From Auricularia sp. M13 (taxonomy: Eukaryota > Basidiomycota > Agaricomycetes > Auriculariales > Auriculariaceae): a DNA stretch of 64,000 nt. The stretch lies in assembly GCA_037042915.1 (NCBI GenBank), contig CM073200.1:434001-498000 (forward strand), written 5' to 3'. Both the position numbers and the translations under genes were made by a program. Shown piece by piece: positions 46,985 through 58,584 of this stretch. Numbering within the stretch: position 1 is the stretch's first letter; each line of letters begins with the position of its first letter. Under the pieces are notes generated by a model. That model worked only from the letters and a program-made list of their open reading frames with translations, did not search any database and was not told the origin of the DNA.

Positions 46985-48331
46985 ATGTCGAGGATGATCG
47001 AGACTCGTCCCGAGGACGCGTGGTTCGACGAGTCGACACGTCTCCAGGCCGCGGGCCACGCCGCCGAGATCTTCCTTCTCAAGAAGGCCGGCGTCAGGCG
47101 GGCGGAAAACGAGGTCGACCAGGCGGCCTTGGAGGATTTCGTCACGCGCGAGTATTACCAGACGGGCGCCACCCGCTTCGAGGAGCTGGTGTCGGATCTG
47201 CAGGTGCAGGTCCTTCGTCGGAACTCGGCGGAGAAGGTTTTGGAGCAGATCGTCGTGTCAGACAAGGACTCCGCGGCCGTGGTGCGCTTCAAGGCGGAGG
47301 AGCGGAAGATCGCGGAGGATACGCTCCGCGACGTCAAGGGACTCCTGTCGGAGTACATGGAGGACCTCGACAAGATTGTCAGGTTGGTGCGCAAGGATTG
47401 GGAGGAGCACGTGAGTCGGATTTCGGAATCTTGAGTGGTGGTAAACTGATTTTGCGAATAGTTGCCCAAGTTCCGCGCCGACTACGCGGCCGCGCAGGCG
47501 GAGATTGCGGCGGAAGCGGAGCGGAAGAAGGCGGAGGAGGAGCAGGGGAGCCCGGCGGAGGACGCGGGCGAGACTCTTGAGGGCGACAAGCCCGACATCG
47601 AGCCGCAGGCCGGCGCGGCGGAAGAGGAGGAGGCCCTTGGGGCGAAGGGCGAGCCTTTCGTAAGTAGCGTCGGCTTTCGGATTTCCGCGTCGGATTTGAC
47701 ACCGGAGTAGGCGACCAAGTGCTCGCGTTGCGCTCAACGCGACATCGAGTGTGTGCGGCGGATCACGAATTCGTCGCGCACCACCAAGAGCTGTTACGCC
47801 TGCATCAAGGGCAAAAAGGACTGCTCGCACAACCCGGGCAAAAAGTCGAAGGCGGTCGTGGTGGCGGAAAAGGGCGGAGCAGCGAACGCTGCTCCGAAGC
47901 GGAAGAGGAAGACGGTGAGTGCGGAGGAGGTTACGTCGGACGACGAGGTGGAGATCGTCGAGACGACGAAGGGTGCGAGGGCGGGTCCGGCGGCGGCTCA
48001 GGCGGCGGGCCCTAACTTGGTGGAGGTGCTCCAGTCGCTCACGACGGCCAACCGGTGCGAGGCGGACAACATGGCGGGCGTCGCGGCGGCTTTGGCGAGG
48101 ATGGAGCCGTTGGTGAGGAGGATCGCGGATGCGATGGAGCGTCAGGCGGATGCGTTGGAGGTCCGCAACGCGATTGCGACAGGCGGACCGGCGGAGGTGG
48201 ACGACGAGGGCATACGCGTCATCTCCAGGGAGCGGTCAAAATCCGCTCCGCTGGGAACGAAGCGTTCTCGCCCCGAGTCCGGCCCAAGCGGACCTTTGCC
48301 CAAGAAACCTCGTCCTGACGCGAAGAAATGA
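46985..48331 (+). CDS. Gypsy-2 antisense accessory gene with Zn2Cys6-like cysteines
   Basis: It reads opposite to gag-pol and sits tail to tail with pol, starting about 210 bases from the 3' LTR. Three open stretches are separated by two gaps of about 50 bases with clear intron ends (GTGAGT...TAG and GTAAGT...TAG). The first is helical and charged, the second Ala/Glu-rich. The third opens with six cysteines spaced C-x2-C-x6-C-x12-C-x2-C-x6-C, followed by a basic KRKRK stretch, a helical part and a basic end that could be a nuclear signal. Total about 414 codons. Gypsy-1 has the same plan with little sequence identity, which argues for long-term selection. Function unknown; a DNA-binding or regulatory role is inferred. 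Confidence 0.72.
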
Positions 48332-48648
48332 TCTCGGAAAACGACTTGACAACATGTAAAATGTAGATAGCGAAATTTGTTGTCGGAAATGGAAGCGAAG
48401 TTAATGGCGGAAAATGAGGTCGGAAAACGAAGAATGACTTGACAATGAGTGACTGTTGATAACGCGTGAGTTTGTCGGGAGTGACTGTGTCGGATTTTGC
48501 TGTCGGAAGTGGATGTCGGGATAGGAGTGATTTGACTTGAAAGAATGTGGTCGGTATTGTCGGAAATCGAATGAGCGGACTTGAAGGTCGAATAGCGGAA
48601 ACGGGAGGCGGAAACGATGAGCGGAATTTAGGAGACGGAGGCGCGACT

Positions 48649-51600
48649 TCAGCGCTGGATGTACGAGAGGAACATTTCGTACGACCCAGGCTGATTGGGG
48701 TACTGCTCGTGGAACTCGCGGATTAGGTCGGGAGAATGTTCACATTCGGTCGCGGGAAGTTCTTGGACTTCGTCGTCTTCGCCGTCATAGCCTTTCCACT
48801 TGACAGTGTACAGGAGCTTGACTCGGCGGCGATTATCGATGCGAGACGAGAGGATTTCCGACACCTCGTACTCTGTTTGTCCGTCGACAATGACTGGCGG
48901 AGGCGGATCTTGATGCCGACCCTCAATCTCATCGGGGAAGAATGGCTCGAGCTGCGAGATGTGGAAGACGGGATGAATGGCGCGGAGATAGTCGGGGAAC
49001 TCGATGGTGTAGGACTGCGGACCAGGTTGAGCGATGACCTTGAAAGGGCCAAGGAAGCGTTCGGCGAGTTTCTTGGTCGGACGAGTAGTCCGGATGTGTT
49101 CCGCCAGGACGTAAGTCTTGTCTCCGACCTTGAGGTTCGGAGGCGGAGCTCGTCGGGCATTGGCGGAAGCGGAATAGCGGGACTGCGCATGCGCGATCTG
49201 CTCTTTGAGGGCGGATTGCACTTCGTGGATGTCGACAGCGTAGTCACGCGCACGAGCGGAAGTGATGTCGCGTTCGGGGTACACCGTCAGGTTCGGATGA
49301 TGACCCTTGTTGGCGAAGAACGGAGAAATGCCCGTCGAGTCGTTGGGCGTGTTGTTGTAGGTGAACTCCGCTAGCGGAAGAAGCTCGGACCAGTTGGACT
49401 GCTGATAGTTGCAGTAGATGCGGAGATACTGCTCGAGAGTCTGATTGACGCGTTCAACTTGTCCGTTCGCCTCAGGATGATGTCCGGAGGTGAAGCGCAT
49501 CTTAATGTTGAGCAGAGTTCCGAGGGAGCGGAAGAAGCGAGAAACAAACTCAGAGCCGCGGTCGGAAGCGACGTGGGACGGGGCTCCGTGCTTGGAGAAG
49601 ACGTGCATAAGGAAAAGGCGGGCCAGCTCTTCGGAAGTGATTTCGTCCGTCGTCGGAATAAAGATGCCTTGCTTGGAGAGGCGGTCGACAATGACGAGGA
49701 TGGCGGTAAAGCCGTTGGATGCGGGGAGCTGTTCGATGAAGTCCATCGAGATGGCGTCCCAGGGACGGTGCGGAATAGGAAGCGGTTGAAGACGTCCGTA
49801 GGGCTTGTGACGACGAGGCTTGTTCCGTCCGCAATTGACGCAGGACTGGACGTATTTCCGAATGTAGATGCGGAGATCGGGCCAGTAGTATTCGCGGGAA
49901 ACGATCTTGAGAGTCTTGTTCTGGCCAGGATGTCCGGCAAGCGGATGATCGTGCTTGTCGCGGAGAATTCGGAGGCGGAGATTCGTCGAGTTCGGAACGT
50001 AGATGCGGTTCTTGTAGAGAAGGAACCCATCGTCGGATTTCGTCCAATCGCGTTTGTCGTCGGAACCCAGCTCAGAGATGACTTCTTGAGCGAGTTCGTC
50101 GGCGTCGTAGGCGGAGCGGATGTCGTTGTGGAGCGTCTCGGTGTCCATGAGAGCCGCAGCACGGAGGAAGACTTCCTCAGAGTAGGTAGCGCGTAAAGAA
50201 GCGGAAAGTTGGTCGGAAGTGAAAACAGGGCGGAAATTCTGCGGATTAGCACCGGCGTAGCCGCTATCCCCCCTTTTAAGATAGACGTCGTAACGGCGGG
50301 TTAGAGCATCGGGTTTCCCACCAAGACGACCGGGGCGGAAGCGGATTAGAAGGTTGAAAGCGGAAAGGAACTCCGACCAGCGGGCTTGGCGTCGGGTTAA
50401 CATCTTGGTAGTACTGAAATACTCCAAGTTCTTGTGATCGGTTACGACGTCTATTGGGACTTCAGCGCCTTCAAGGTAATGTCGCCAGATCTGGAAGGAC
50501 TCGAAGATGGCGAGAAGCTCCTTGTCGTGCGTGTCGTAGTTCAATTCCGTCGCCGTGAGCGTGCGGGAATGGAAAGCCACAGGGTGGACTGTTCCGTCCG
50601 GTAGGACGTGCGAGAAAATGGCGGCAATAGCGTAATCCGACGCGTCGGTTTCGACGACGCGCGGAAGAGTCGGATCGAAGTGGTGGAGAACGGGAGCCTT
50701 GGTGAAGGCGGATTTGAGCGTCTCGAAAGACAGTTTGCAGGCGGCGTCGAAGTTCCAGTGGGCGGATTTGCGGGTTAGACACGTAAGCGGAACAACGATG
50801 TCGGAATAGCCGTGCACAAAACAGCGGTAAAAGTTGGCGAAGCCGAGGAACGACTGGATGTCGCGAACGTTGCGCGGCTGAGGCCACTCGAGGATGGTGG
50901 TGACCTTCTTCGGATCCATGGAGATGCCGTCGGTTCCGATGATGTAGCCGAGGAACTCAATCTTTTCCGCGTGGAACTCGCACTTCTCCGGCTTGCAGTA
51001 GAGGTCGTGCTGGCGGAGTCGGCGGAGAACTTCGCGGACATGTTCTTCGTGCTTGGACTCGTCGTCGGAATAGATGAGGATGTCATCGAGGTAGACGACT
51101 ACGGTGACGTCGAGTAGGTCGGAAAAGATGTCGTTCATGAAACGTTGGAATGCGGCGGGAGCGTTGGTTAATCCGAAGGGCATGACGAGGTACTCGTAGG
51201 TTCCGTAGCGCGTGCGGAATGCGGTCTTCCACTCATCGCCGGCGGCGATGCGGACATTGGAATATCCGACGCGGAGATCAAGCTTGGTGAACTTCTTCGC
51301 GGTGCAGAGTCGATCCAACGTGGAGGAAATGAGCGGGAGCGGATACTTGTCTTTCCGCGTGATCTTGTTAAGTCCGCGGTAGTCGACGCAGAGGCGGAGG
51401 CTACCGTCAGCTTTCTTGACGAAGAGGACCGGAGCTCCGCCCGGTGACGAGCTAGAGCGGATATGGCCCTTGGAGAGATTCTCCTGAATGTACTCGCGGA
51501 GCGCGAGCTGCTCGGGCTCCGACAGAGAATAGATCGGACCAGAGGGGAGTGACTTGCCCTCCTCCATGTCGATCTTGAGGTCGTATGGGCGGTGTTCCGG

Positions 51601-52356
51601 CAGGCGGTTAGACGCCTCTTTGGAGAACACATCCAAGAAGTCGTGATAGGCTTCGGGAATGCCTTCTCCGCTCTCGGACGCCGGGTTGGCGGAGGCGGAC
51701 CGAGCGGAACTAAGCGGGTCTCGAATATAGATGGCGGAAACCATCGAGCCCCGCATGTGGCGGACATAGTCGAAGGCCGCCGCGCCAATAATCTTGATGT
51801 CGACTCGGGCGGCAGCGGCGCGGCGCAGTTTCGTCCATCGGAGGTGTGGGCGGAACAGTTGGCGGAGATGGGTCGGAAGGAGACGCGTAAAACGCGGAAC
51901 AGAGTCGCGACCGGAAGAGGATTCCGAGTCGTCCGCAGAGAACCCAGGAGCAAAGTCGTGGGTTGCCGTCGGAGAGATCCGCGTGTTGAACTCGATGCGG
52001 CCGTTAAACCAGTCAATCCGAGGATTGTAGCGGCGTAGCCAGCGGTGTCCTAACACGGCGGAACACGACGGGTCGAGCTTGGTAAGCAAGAAGTGGATGA
52101 TCATCGGGGTTCCGTTCGGAAAACGGACGGGTAGGGTCACAAAGTGGGTTATGAGCCCTCGAGAGGATCCGTCGAACAAGCGCAAGCGGAGCGGATGATC
52201 GAGCGGAAAGCGCGGAAGTTTGTATTGATCAGCAAAGCCAATGTCTAAGAACTGGTCTTCTGATCCAGAGTCAATGAGAGTGCGAAATGTCGGAACAGGG
52301 TCGGAAGAAAGGGGTATGATGAGTGCGTCTTGCTCGGTGAGTGCGGCGGCATTCAA
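48649..52356 (-). CDS. Gypsy-2 pol, one open frame of 1,235 codons
   Basis: Order: aspartic protease (TLIDSGSEDQFLD), reverse transcriptase with [11 protein letters not shown], RNase H ([13 protein letters not shown]), integrase with an HHCC finger (DHPLAGHPGQNKT, CVNCGRNK) and DDE core (HPEANGQVERVNQT), and a C-terminal chromodomain (YTVKWKGYDGE). Typical of chromoviruses, whose chromodomain is thought to steer insertion to marked chromatin. It is in a different frame from gag. Confidence 0.93.
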   Translation of the reverse strand: MNAAALTEQDALIIPLSSDPVPTFRTLIDSGSEDQFLDIGFADQYKLPRFPLDHPLRLRLFDGSSRGLITHFVTLPVRFPNGTPMIIHFLLTKLDPSCSAVLGHRWLRRYNPRIDWFNGRIEFNTRISPTATHDFAPGFSADDSESSSGRDSVPRFTRLLPTHLRQLFRPHLRWTKLRRAAAARVDIKIIGAAAFDYVRHMRGSMVSAIYIRDPLSSARSASANPASESGEGIPEAYHDFLDVFSKEASNRLPEHRPYDLKIDMEEGKSLPSGPIYSLSEPEQLALREYIQENLSKGHIRSSSSPGGAPVLFVKKADGSLRLCVDYRGLNKITRKDKYPLPLISSTLDRLCTAKKFTKLDLRVGYSNVRIAAGDEWKTAFRTRYGTYEYLVMPFGLTNAPAAFQRFMNDIFSDLLDVTVVVYLDDILIYSDDESKHEEHVREVLRRLRQHDLYCKPEKCEFHAEKIEFLGYIIGTDGISMDPKKVTTILEWPQPRNVRDIQSFLGFANFYRCFVHGYSDIVVPLTCLTRKSAHWNFDAACKLSFETLKSAFTKAPVLHHFDPTLPRVVETDASDYAIAAIFSHVLPDGTVHPVAFHSRTLTATELNYDTHDKELLAIFESFQIWRHYLEGAEVPIDVVTDHKNLEYFSTTKMLTRRQARWSEFLSAFNLLIRFRPGRLGGKPDALTRRYDVYLKRGDSGYAGANPQNFRPVFTSDQLSASLRATYSEEVFLRAAALMDTETLHNDIRSAYDADELAQEVISELGSDDKRDWTKSDDGFLLYKNRIYVPNSTNLRLRILRDKHDHPLAGHPGQNKTLKIVSREYYWPDLRIYIRKYVQSCVNCGRNKPRRHKPYGRLQPLPIPHRPWDAISMDFIEQLPASNGFTAILVIVDRLSKQGIFIPTTDEITSEELARLFLMHVFSKHGAPSHVASDRGSEFVSRFFRSLGTLLNIKMRFTSGHHPEANGQVERVNQTLEQYLRIYCNYQQSNWSELLPLAEFTYNNTPNDSTGISPFFANKGHHPNLTVYPERDITSARARDYAVDIHEVQSALKEQIAHAQSRYSASANARRAPPPNLKVGDKTYVLAEHIRTTRPTKKLAERFLGPFKVIAQPGPQSYTIEFPDYLRAIHPVFHISQLEPFFPDEIEGRHQDPPPPVIVDGQTEYEVSEILSSRIDNRRRVKLLYTVKWKGYDGEDDEVQELPATECEHSPDLIREFHEQYPNQPGSYEMFLSYIQR

Positions 52357-52421
52357 CCGAGTGAATTTACGTCTCTCGGAGTTGACGCAGTCCGGTCGAG
52401 AGACGGCGGCGGGACTGCCGT

Positions 52422-54239
52422 CTAGTTTCCCTGCTTGCCGCCCTCAGCAGAGGTCGGAGCAGCGGAAGCGGAAGGGGACGCGGAGGCGGAAGTCGCAGCA
52501 GCGCGGCCCTTGGTTTCGCGGTTGTGGGCCGCCTTGCGGCACTCGCTGGCCATGTGTCCAGATTTTCCGCAGTACATGCAGAGTTTCTCCTTTATGCGCC
52601 GTTGACGTTCCTCCTCGGTGAGGTTACCGGATTTGTTGAGTTTTCCGGTCAGGTCGGGGGCGGAGGACTTCTTGGAAGACGGCGCGTTGGAGGTTGAAGA
52701 AGCGGATTTCGTAGCGGAAGACGAAGACTTGTGCGAAGAGGATTGGGTTGAAGCGGAGGACGACGTAGACGGCTTGGGCTTCTTGTGCTGATGCGAAGGG
52801 TTCTTGTCCTTCTTGGTGTCGGAAGACGAGACGGACGTCGAGCTGTCGGCATTGCGTTTGATGGTGATACCGGCGTTCCGCTGGTTGCGGTCGATACTGA
52901 GAGCCCAGGCGCGGAGGACCGTGAGATCCGTCGGGCACGGAGCAATCTGGTCGCCCATGACTTTCTTGATGCGGTTCGGAAGTCCGGCGTAGAATTTGTC
53001 GGCAAGGACGAGTTGATCGTAACCCGACGCGCGGGCAAGAGGCTCGAAGTCGATGGCGTACTGGGCGACCTTGTGGTCTTCCGCCATCTTGAGTTTTTCC
53101 AGCTTCTCCACGGCTTCGTCGCGCGGGAAGCGGACTCCGAAGACTGCGTTGAGCTCAACCTTGAATTCCGGCCATGAGCGGAGGAACGACGGCGGATTTC
53201 CGTCGAGGAGGAGCTCAATGTACGCCTCGTACCAAGTCCGCGCTTTTCCGACGAGGTAAGACGCGGCGGTAACGATGCGGGCGTGATGCGACTCGTAAGT
53301 GGACGGGTCGCCGAGGAAGTAGTTCTCGCAGGAGGCAATCCATCCCCGGAGTTTGTCGGATTTGGTGCCGTCATACTCATCGGGGTCGCGAGTCTTGATT
53401 TTGCGGTGCGGACGATGGGCGGCAATGGCGTCTCTGTACATGTTGCGGAGACGTTCGCGGTCCACGTCCGAGTCGAAGTCGGGAGGGCCGCCAGGGGGGC
53501 CTGGAGGTCCGGGAGGTCCAGGAGGTCCGCCAGCTCCGCCGCCACCCGGCGGACCAGGAGGTCCGGGCGGAGGTGCGATACTTCCGCCAACAGAGTCGCT
53601 GGGATGCGGGTGCGGAGGTGAGCCCGAAGGCGTATGGTGACTGGAGTGGTAGCTGGAGTGGTGGCTGGAACCTGGAGGTCCGCCGCCGCCGCCTCCGCCA
53701 CCTCCGCCAGGTCCGCTACCGTGAGAGGAAGGCGGATTACTGGGGTGAGACGGAGGTCCGCGCGGGGCGGAATGGATGCAAGACGAATGGAGAGAGTGCG
53801 GATTGGCGTGGCAGAACGGATTGTAACAGCGCGGGTGTGGGACCGACGCTATGGAGGTTGCGGACGAGTCTCGGGACGGTGGCAGTTCAATGAACCATGG
53901 TCCGAGGTTTTCCTGCGACGGCGGCGGTGCGCGCGGCAGTGACGGGGTTGGGGTCTGCGAGCTCGGAGGTGCGGTCCCTGATCCCGGCCCGGGGTTCTCG
54001 GACCCTACGGGGTTGCCGAGGTCGTCGAAGTCGTCCGGGTGAATGGATGCTGATCCGAAAAGCGACATTGTCGGAAGTGGGGTTAGGGTGGAGAGTGTGG
54101 ATGTTGACGGAGTTGTCGGAACAGCTGGTTGCTGTCGGCGTGTGCGATTGGCTTCGCGGATGAGGCGGTCAGGCGAGTTGACTGGTTGCGCAAGTGATTG
54201 AGCGTTGTTTCGGATTTGACGTCGGGTGCCACTGGCCAT
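52422..54239 (-). CDS. Gypsy-2 gag, about 605 codons
   Basis: A disordered, Pro/Gly/Ser/His-rich N-terminal half, a gag capsid-type domain around ENYFLGDPSTYESH, a Ser-rich linker, and a zinc knuckle C-x2-C-x4-H-x4-C (CMYCGKSGHMASEC) near the end. The start is about 30 bases inside the 5' LTR. Confidence 0.9.
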   Translation of the reverse strand: MASGTRRQIRNNAQSLAQPVNSPDRLIREANRTRRQQPAVPTTPSTSTLSTLTPLPTMSLFGSASIHPDDFDDLGNPVGSENPGPGSGTAPPSSQTPTPSLPRAPPPSQENLGPWFIELPPSRDSSATSIASVPHPRCYNPFCHANPHSLHSSCIHSAPRGPPSHPSNPPSSHGSGPGGGGGGGGGGPPGSSHHSSYHSSHHTPSGSPPHPHPSDSVGGSIAPPPGPPGPPGGGGAGGPPGPPGPPGPPGGPPDFDSDVDRERLRNMYRDAIAAHRPHRKIKTRDPDEYDGTKSDKLRGWIASCENYFLGDPSTYESHHARIVTAASYLVGKARTWYEAYIELLLDGNPPSFLRSWPEFKVELNAVFGVRFPRDEAVEKLEKLKMAEDHKVAQYAIDFEPLARASGYDQLVLADKFYAGLPNRIKKVMGDQIAPCPTDLTVLRAWALSIDRNQRNAGITIKRNADSSTSVSSSDTKKDKNPSHQHKKPKPSTSSSASTQSSSHKSSSSATKSASSTSNAPSSKKSSAPDLTGKLNKSGNLTEEERQRRIKEKLCMYCGKSGHMASECRKAAHNRETKGRAAATSASASPSASAAPTSAEGGKQGN

Positions 54240-54270
54240 ACAACTCGAGAGTGCTCGAGTTTCGAAATAC

Positions 54271-54874
54271 TGTTACGATCGTGCCCTCTCGGATCAAGGG
54301 GAGATCCGCAGAGCCCGCGTCGGAACTAAAAGGCGGACACGGCGGACCACAGTGCGCTATTGAACACACCGGCACACGCGAGTGAAGGTCAGGGCGGAAG
54401 TCGGAGAACGGGCGGAACTCAACAAGCGGAGCAAGTGAGCTCCGATAGCGGAGTCCGTCAATCGGGTTGGGACTTGAGGACGAGAGCGAGTCTAGCGGAT
54501 TGCGGAAGTGAGAGGATCGAGTTTGATTTCGAAACTGAGGTATGGTACAAGTAGACGGGAGCTATTTATACTAGAGCGGGATAGAGAGCGGAACAGAGAC
54601 ACATCAGTCGGAACAGGATCTAGAATATTCCTATGACGCATGTGTGCTGCGGAAGTGACGTAGTGCCTACGTGGAACTGACGTGGCGTAGAATGAGAGAG
54701 AACGAGATAGAGGGAGAGAATGAGATAGAACAAGATAGAAGCGGAAATCGGAACAGGCGGAGATCACGGAGAGCGGAACGGATATACAATCGGAGATCAC
54801 GGATTACGGAGCGGAAATAAAGCGGATATCAGATCGGAGGCAAACGGAGGCAAACTGGATGCATGGGCGTAACA
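54271..54874 (-). repeat. Gypsy-2 5' LTR, 604 bases
   Basis: Differs from the other LTR at one site noticed (gcgcta versus gcgtta near 54357/46258). Minus-strand TATAAATA at 54563-54570. Confidence 0.93.
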
Positions 54875-54879
54875 GACTC

Positions 54880-57800
54880 TACAATTGCTAGTAGTTCTCT
54901 CTCATGGACCGGATAGTTCTGTTGCGCGCTATTCAACTTAGCGCTCCAGAACGTAATTACCCTAGCCGTAGCCAGATCGTTGCCCTGACTAATGTACCCG
55001 CTTGCACCCGTGAGGGAGGCGTCGGTTATGAGGTTAACCGGACCGGCGGACATTGAATAGTCAATAGCATGCCGGCGCCGATCGCGGTGCTTTTGCACGA
55101 TGTCTTTTACCAGATCAAACGCGCGCTGGTGCGTATCGTTCCATATAAACGGCTTCGTCGAGCCAACCAACGACGACAAGGTGCCCATGGGCACCCGTAT
55201 CCCTTGGCAATCATTGGCCAAGAAGCCAACGGCGCCAATGAACGACATCAGCAATCCCTTCGACGTCGGTGTCGGCCAGGCTACCACTTTGTCTACCTTA
55301 TGTGGGTCCATTTTTATGCCGTCCTTGTCTATAACATGGCCTAGAATCACCAGCTCCTCAGCAAAGAGTTGCATCTTGCTCGGGTTGAGGAAGAACTTCT
55401 CCCTCCGGAGGACGTCAAATATCTGTAGTAAGTGTTTCTCATGTTCTTCCGCTGTATCCGAGTAGACGATAATGTCGTCTAGATATACGTCCATGAAGAC
55501 CCCGATGAACGCTGCGAAAATATGATTCATAAGAGTTTGGTACGTGGCAGGAGCGTTGCAATCGTCAATTTGCATGACCAAGCTTTCCAGCGTTCCATCC
55601 GGCGTATTGAACATTGTGCGCGGCACATGCTCGGGTTTCACCCGGATTTGTTCGTACGCGTCCTTGCCATCTATCAGGCTGCGAAACGGGTGTTTGACGA
55701 CGTTTCGCAAGATTTCCTCGATATCCGGTAGCGGCGCTGCGACCTTTACGGTGTTCTCATTCCTCCGCCGCGTGTCTATGACAGTGCGTATCTTGATCTG
55801 TCCATCGGGTGACTTTGGCTTAGGAATTATTAACAGGGGACAGCATGTTCCCCCGGCCGAGTACCGCCAACGCCCGGTCTTCAGGTAATCCAACTTCTTC
55901 TTTATCCAAAGCGGCCGTAAGGCCTCCGGACAGCGTGACGGTCGGTAAGGATAAATGGCTGACTCGTCTTTCAGAGGGATTTCGTGATTGAGGGCGCGTA
56001 GAGGCGGCAACGGTGTGTTCGCCGCCTCCTGGAACAAGTCCTCAGCGGCCCGGAAGACTCTGGTGCGTATGTTGTCTATCCGCTCCGTTTCAAGCCGTGC
56101 CATAGCTGACTGTAATACCAGCATTGCTTTTCCCTCAAGGGGCTTGGACTCGGTGCTCCCAATCAACACGCGCGTGGGGTTCAGCCCGATCAGGACCGAG
56201 TGCTGCCAAAGAAACGGCGTCCCCAATACTATGTCGTACGAGTCTATATTCGCGACATCCCAGGTGCGTTTCTCATTTATTCCTTGGTAGCGGAACTGCG
56301 TCTCACACTCTACGTTGACCTTAGAGCGTGATCCGACGATTGCCAACTGTAGGTCAAGTGGTTGCGCCTTAGGTTTGCACGGCACCCGCAGCTGGTCGGC
56401 CAGGGTAGTCGACATGAAGTCGGTGAGTGAGCCCGAGTCTATTAATGCATTGCAGCGTTGATCATTTACAAACACATACACAGTTACGGGCATAGGGAAC
56501 AGACGCTCATCGTGCTTTACTCGCATACCGCCCTTCGGAATGGCATGAACGGTGCGTTCACTCACTCTCCGACTCGAGTCCGAGCTCAAGTCGGCGGACC
56601 TTGTCGCTTGAGAGGATACACGCGCCGCGGCGCAAATTGGCCGTGGCGCGGCGGCGGCGAAGGCGCCTCTCGCGCCACGGGCGGCGCGGGTACTCAACGA
56701 TGACGCAGTCGTCGTCGCCGTACTCGGGCTCGTCGTCAGCCCCGTCCGAGCTCGTGGTGATGAGCGAGTTCGCGCTAAAGAGGCTGCTTGCGCGCTCCGA
56801 CTCGTCCAAGTCGGGGCGAGCGTCGACGGTGCGTCGCAGGTTCTCGCCCGAGTCGCCCGAGGCTGAGCTGCTCCGCGAGGGTGCAAGGAGCGTGGGCATG
56901 TCGCCGTAGGTGACCTCGGACTCAGGCTCGCTCGAAGACTGGGAGGGGGCGGACGGTCGAGGAGTGCGCCCATCGCGAGCGTCCCCAGGTCCGTAATCCC
57001 CTGAAATGTCCTCCATGAGAGCAACCCGCTCATCGTCGCCTCCATTGCCCGCAGACCCTTCGCTGTCGCTATCTGAAGCGAAATGGCGGAGTGGCTCATA
57101 CCCGGGCGCAGGTGCGTACGCGCTCCATACGTCTTCCATGGAGATCGGCTTATCGAGTTCATCAGGGCGGTAGCGGGCATCTCGGGAGAACACGCGCGCG
57201 CGGCGCAGGGCGATATATTCCTGCCATTCTCCGCGGCGCGTGACGGCTCGAGCGGTAGGTTCCATTGGCAACTGCCAGTCGACGAACCAGTCTGACGCGA
57301 AACTGATGCAGCGCGTTTCCTCCCGAGCCATCTACCGCGCTCATCAGCGGTGCTCGTGGTGCGACTCGCTGTAAAACGTACCAGGGTGCCTGGGCGGGGC
57401 GAGAGCTCCGCACGGCGGAGAACCTCAGCGAGGGTGATGCCGTCGGTGAGCTCAGCCGGGGTGAGCTCGTAGCAGGTGCCGTAGAGCTGATCGCGGACCC
57501 ACAGCTCGTCGCTGTTCGTCTGCAAGAGCCATCGGTCCGTCTCGTTCCCTCCATATTCAGCCAGGTCACCGATTGACCGCACCACAGCCCAGTTATCGCC
57601 AATGCGAGTGAGGGCGCCCAGGATGGGTTCTACGAGCGGCGACGCGGGGTTCCGGACGCGGAAGACGCGCCCCAGGTCACTCGTATGGATGCCGAGATGG
57701 CGAGCGACCGCAGCGCCCACGTCCACGCCCAGCGGGCTGAAAGCCGAGACTGGGAATTCCAGCTCGCACTCGCGAACCTCGTCGTAGGCGACGAGGTATT

Positions 57801-58584
57801 CGGGCATAATGTCGGGCGCGTCGCTGTCGCCGGCGGTGACGATGTGGAAGCGAGCGCCGGGGACGGCAAAGCCGCGACGGATTGCGGTGAGAGGATGGTG
57901 CCAGTTGTCAAGGCAGGCGCGGAGCTGGGCACGACGGATTTCGATGCCTTGCGCCTCTGGCGCAGCGAGGTGGACGGCGGTGCGGACGTAGTTGGTAAGT
58001 CCATCCCAATTGAACAACGTGCTCATCACGCACACCGCGGCAGAGGGCAACGACTTTAGTTGCCTTCTCACCTTGGGCTTATGAGGCTTCCCCGTCTGTT
58101 CGATCGTGGGAGCGTTCTGGGTGAGCCCGGCAGCCGCAGCTCGTACTCCGGGTTTCCCGGAGCGTTTCGCGTGCCTACACTGACTCGATTCGTGTCCTTG
58201 CTCATGGCAGGTGTAGCATCGCTTCTGCACACGGTGCTCGGCCATCTGCTGACGCGTCAGTCGTGCTCCTACGGCGAGCGAGGATATGTTTTCTGCCGTG
58301 CGATCGCGACGCGACCTGACTCCAGCGGGCCTTGATGCAGCCAGACTGGCGGATTGTGGCTGGTGAGCACGGCTTCCCCTTTCTTCATCCGCAGCTGATT
58401 CACGCGTAGAATCGCCGCGAGGGGCCCAGGTTCGAGTGCCATGCGATGCGTGAGTACTTCTATTCAGGGTCGCGCGTCGGCGTTCCATGCGCTTGCGTTC
58501 CTGTTCTCGGCGCTCGACTCGATAGGCATAGTACACTAAGGTGTTCAAAGACTGTACTCCTGCCGGAGACCTTTGTCCAACCAA
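54880..58584 (-). pseudogene. Gypsy-3 zinc knuckle to RNase H, part 5' of the Gypsy-2 insertion
   Basis: From the right: a basic stretch, a CCHC knuckle (CYTCHEQGHESSQC), a region of unclear role, an aspartic protease-like motif (ALIDSGSLTDFMS), reverse transcriptase with YLDDIIVYSD, and the start of RNase H (LITDASLTGASGYI). Gypsy-2 landed within RNase H. Fossil element; broken in about two places here. Confidence 0.85.

Larger units (their letters stand above)
46172..54874 (-). mobile_element. Gypsy-2: Ty3/Gypsy chromovirus, 8,703 bases, looks whole
   Basis: LTRs of 604 bases (TGTTACGATC...GTAACA) at both ends and target duplication gactc at 46167-46171 and 54875-54879, inserted in the pol of Gypsy-3. 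The plan is the same as Gypsy-1: gag, pol with chromodomain, antisense accessory region, purine tract, 3' LTR. One difference seen between the LTRs over the parts compared, so it is very young. Coding parts look uninterrupted. Confidence 0.94.
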
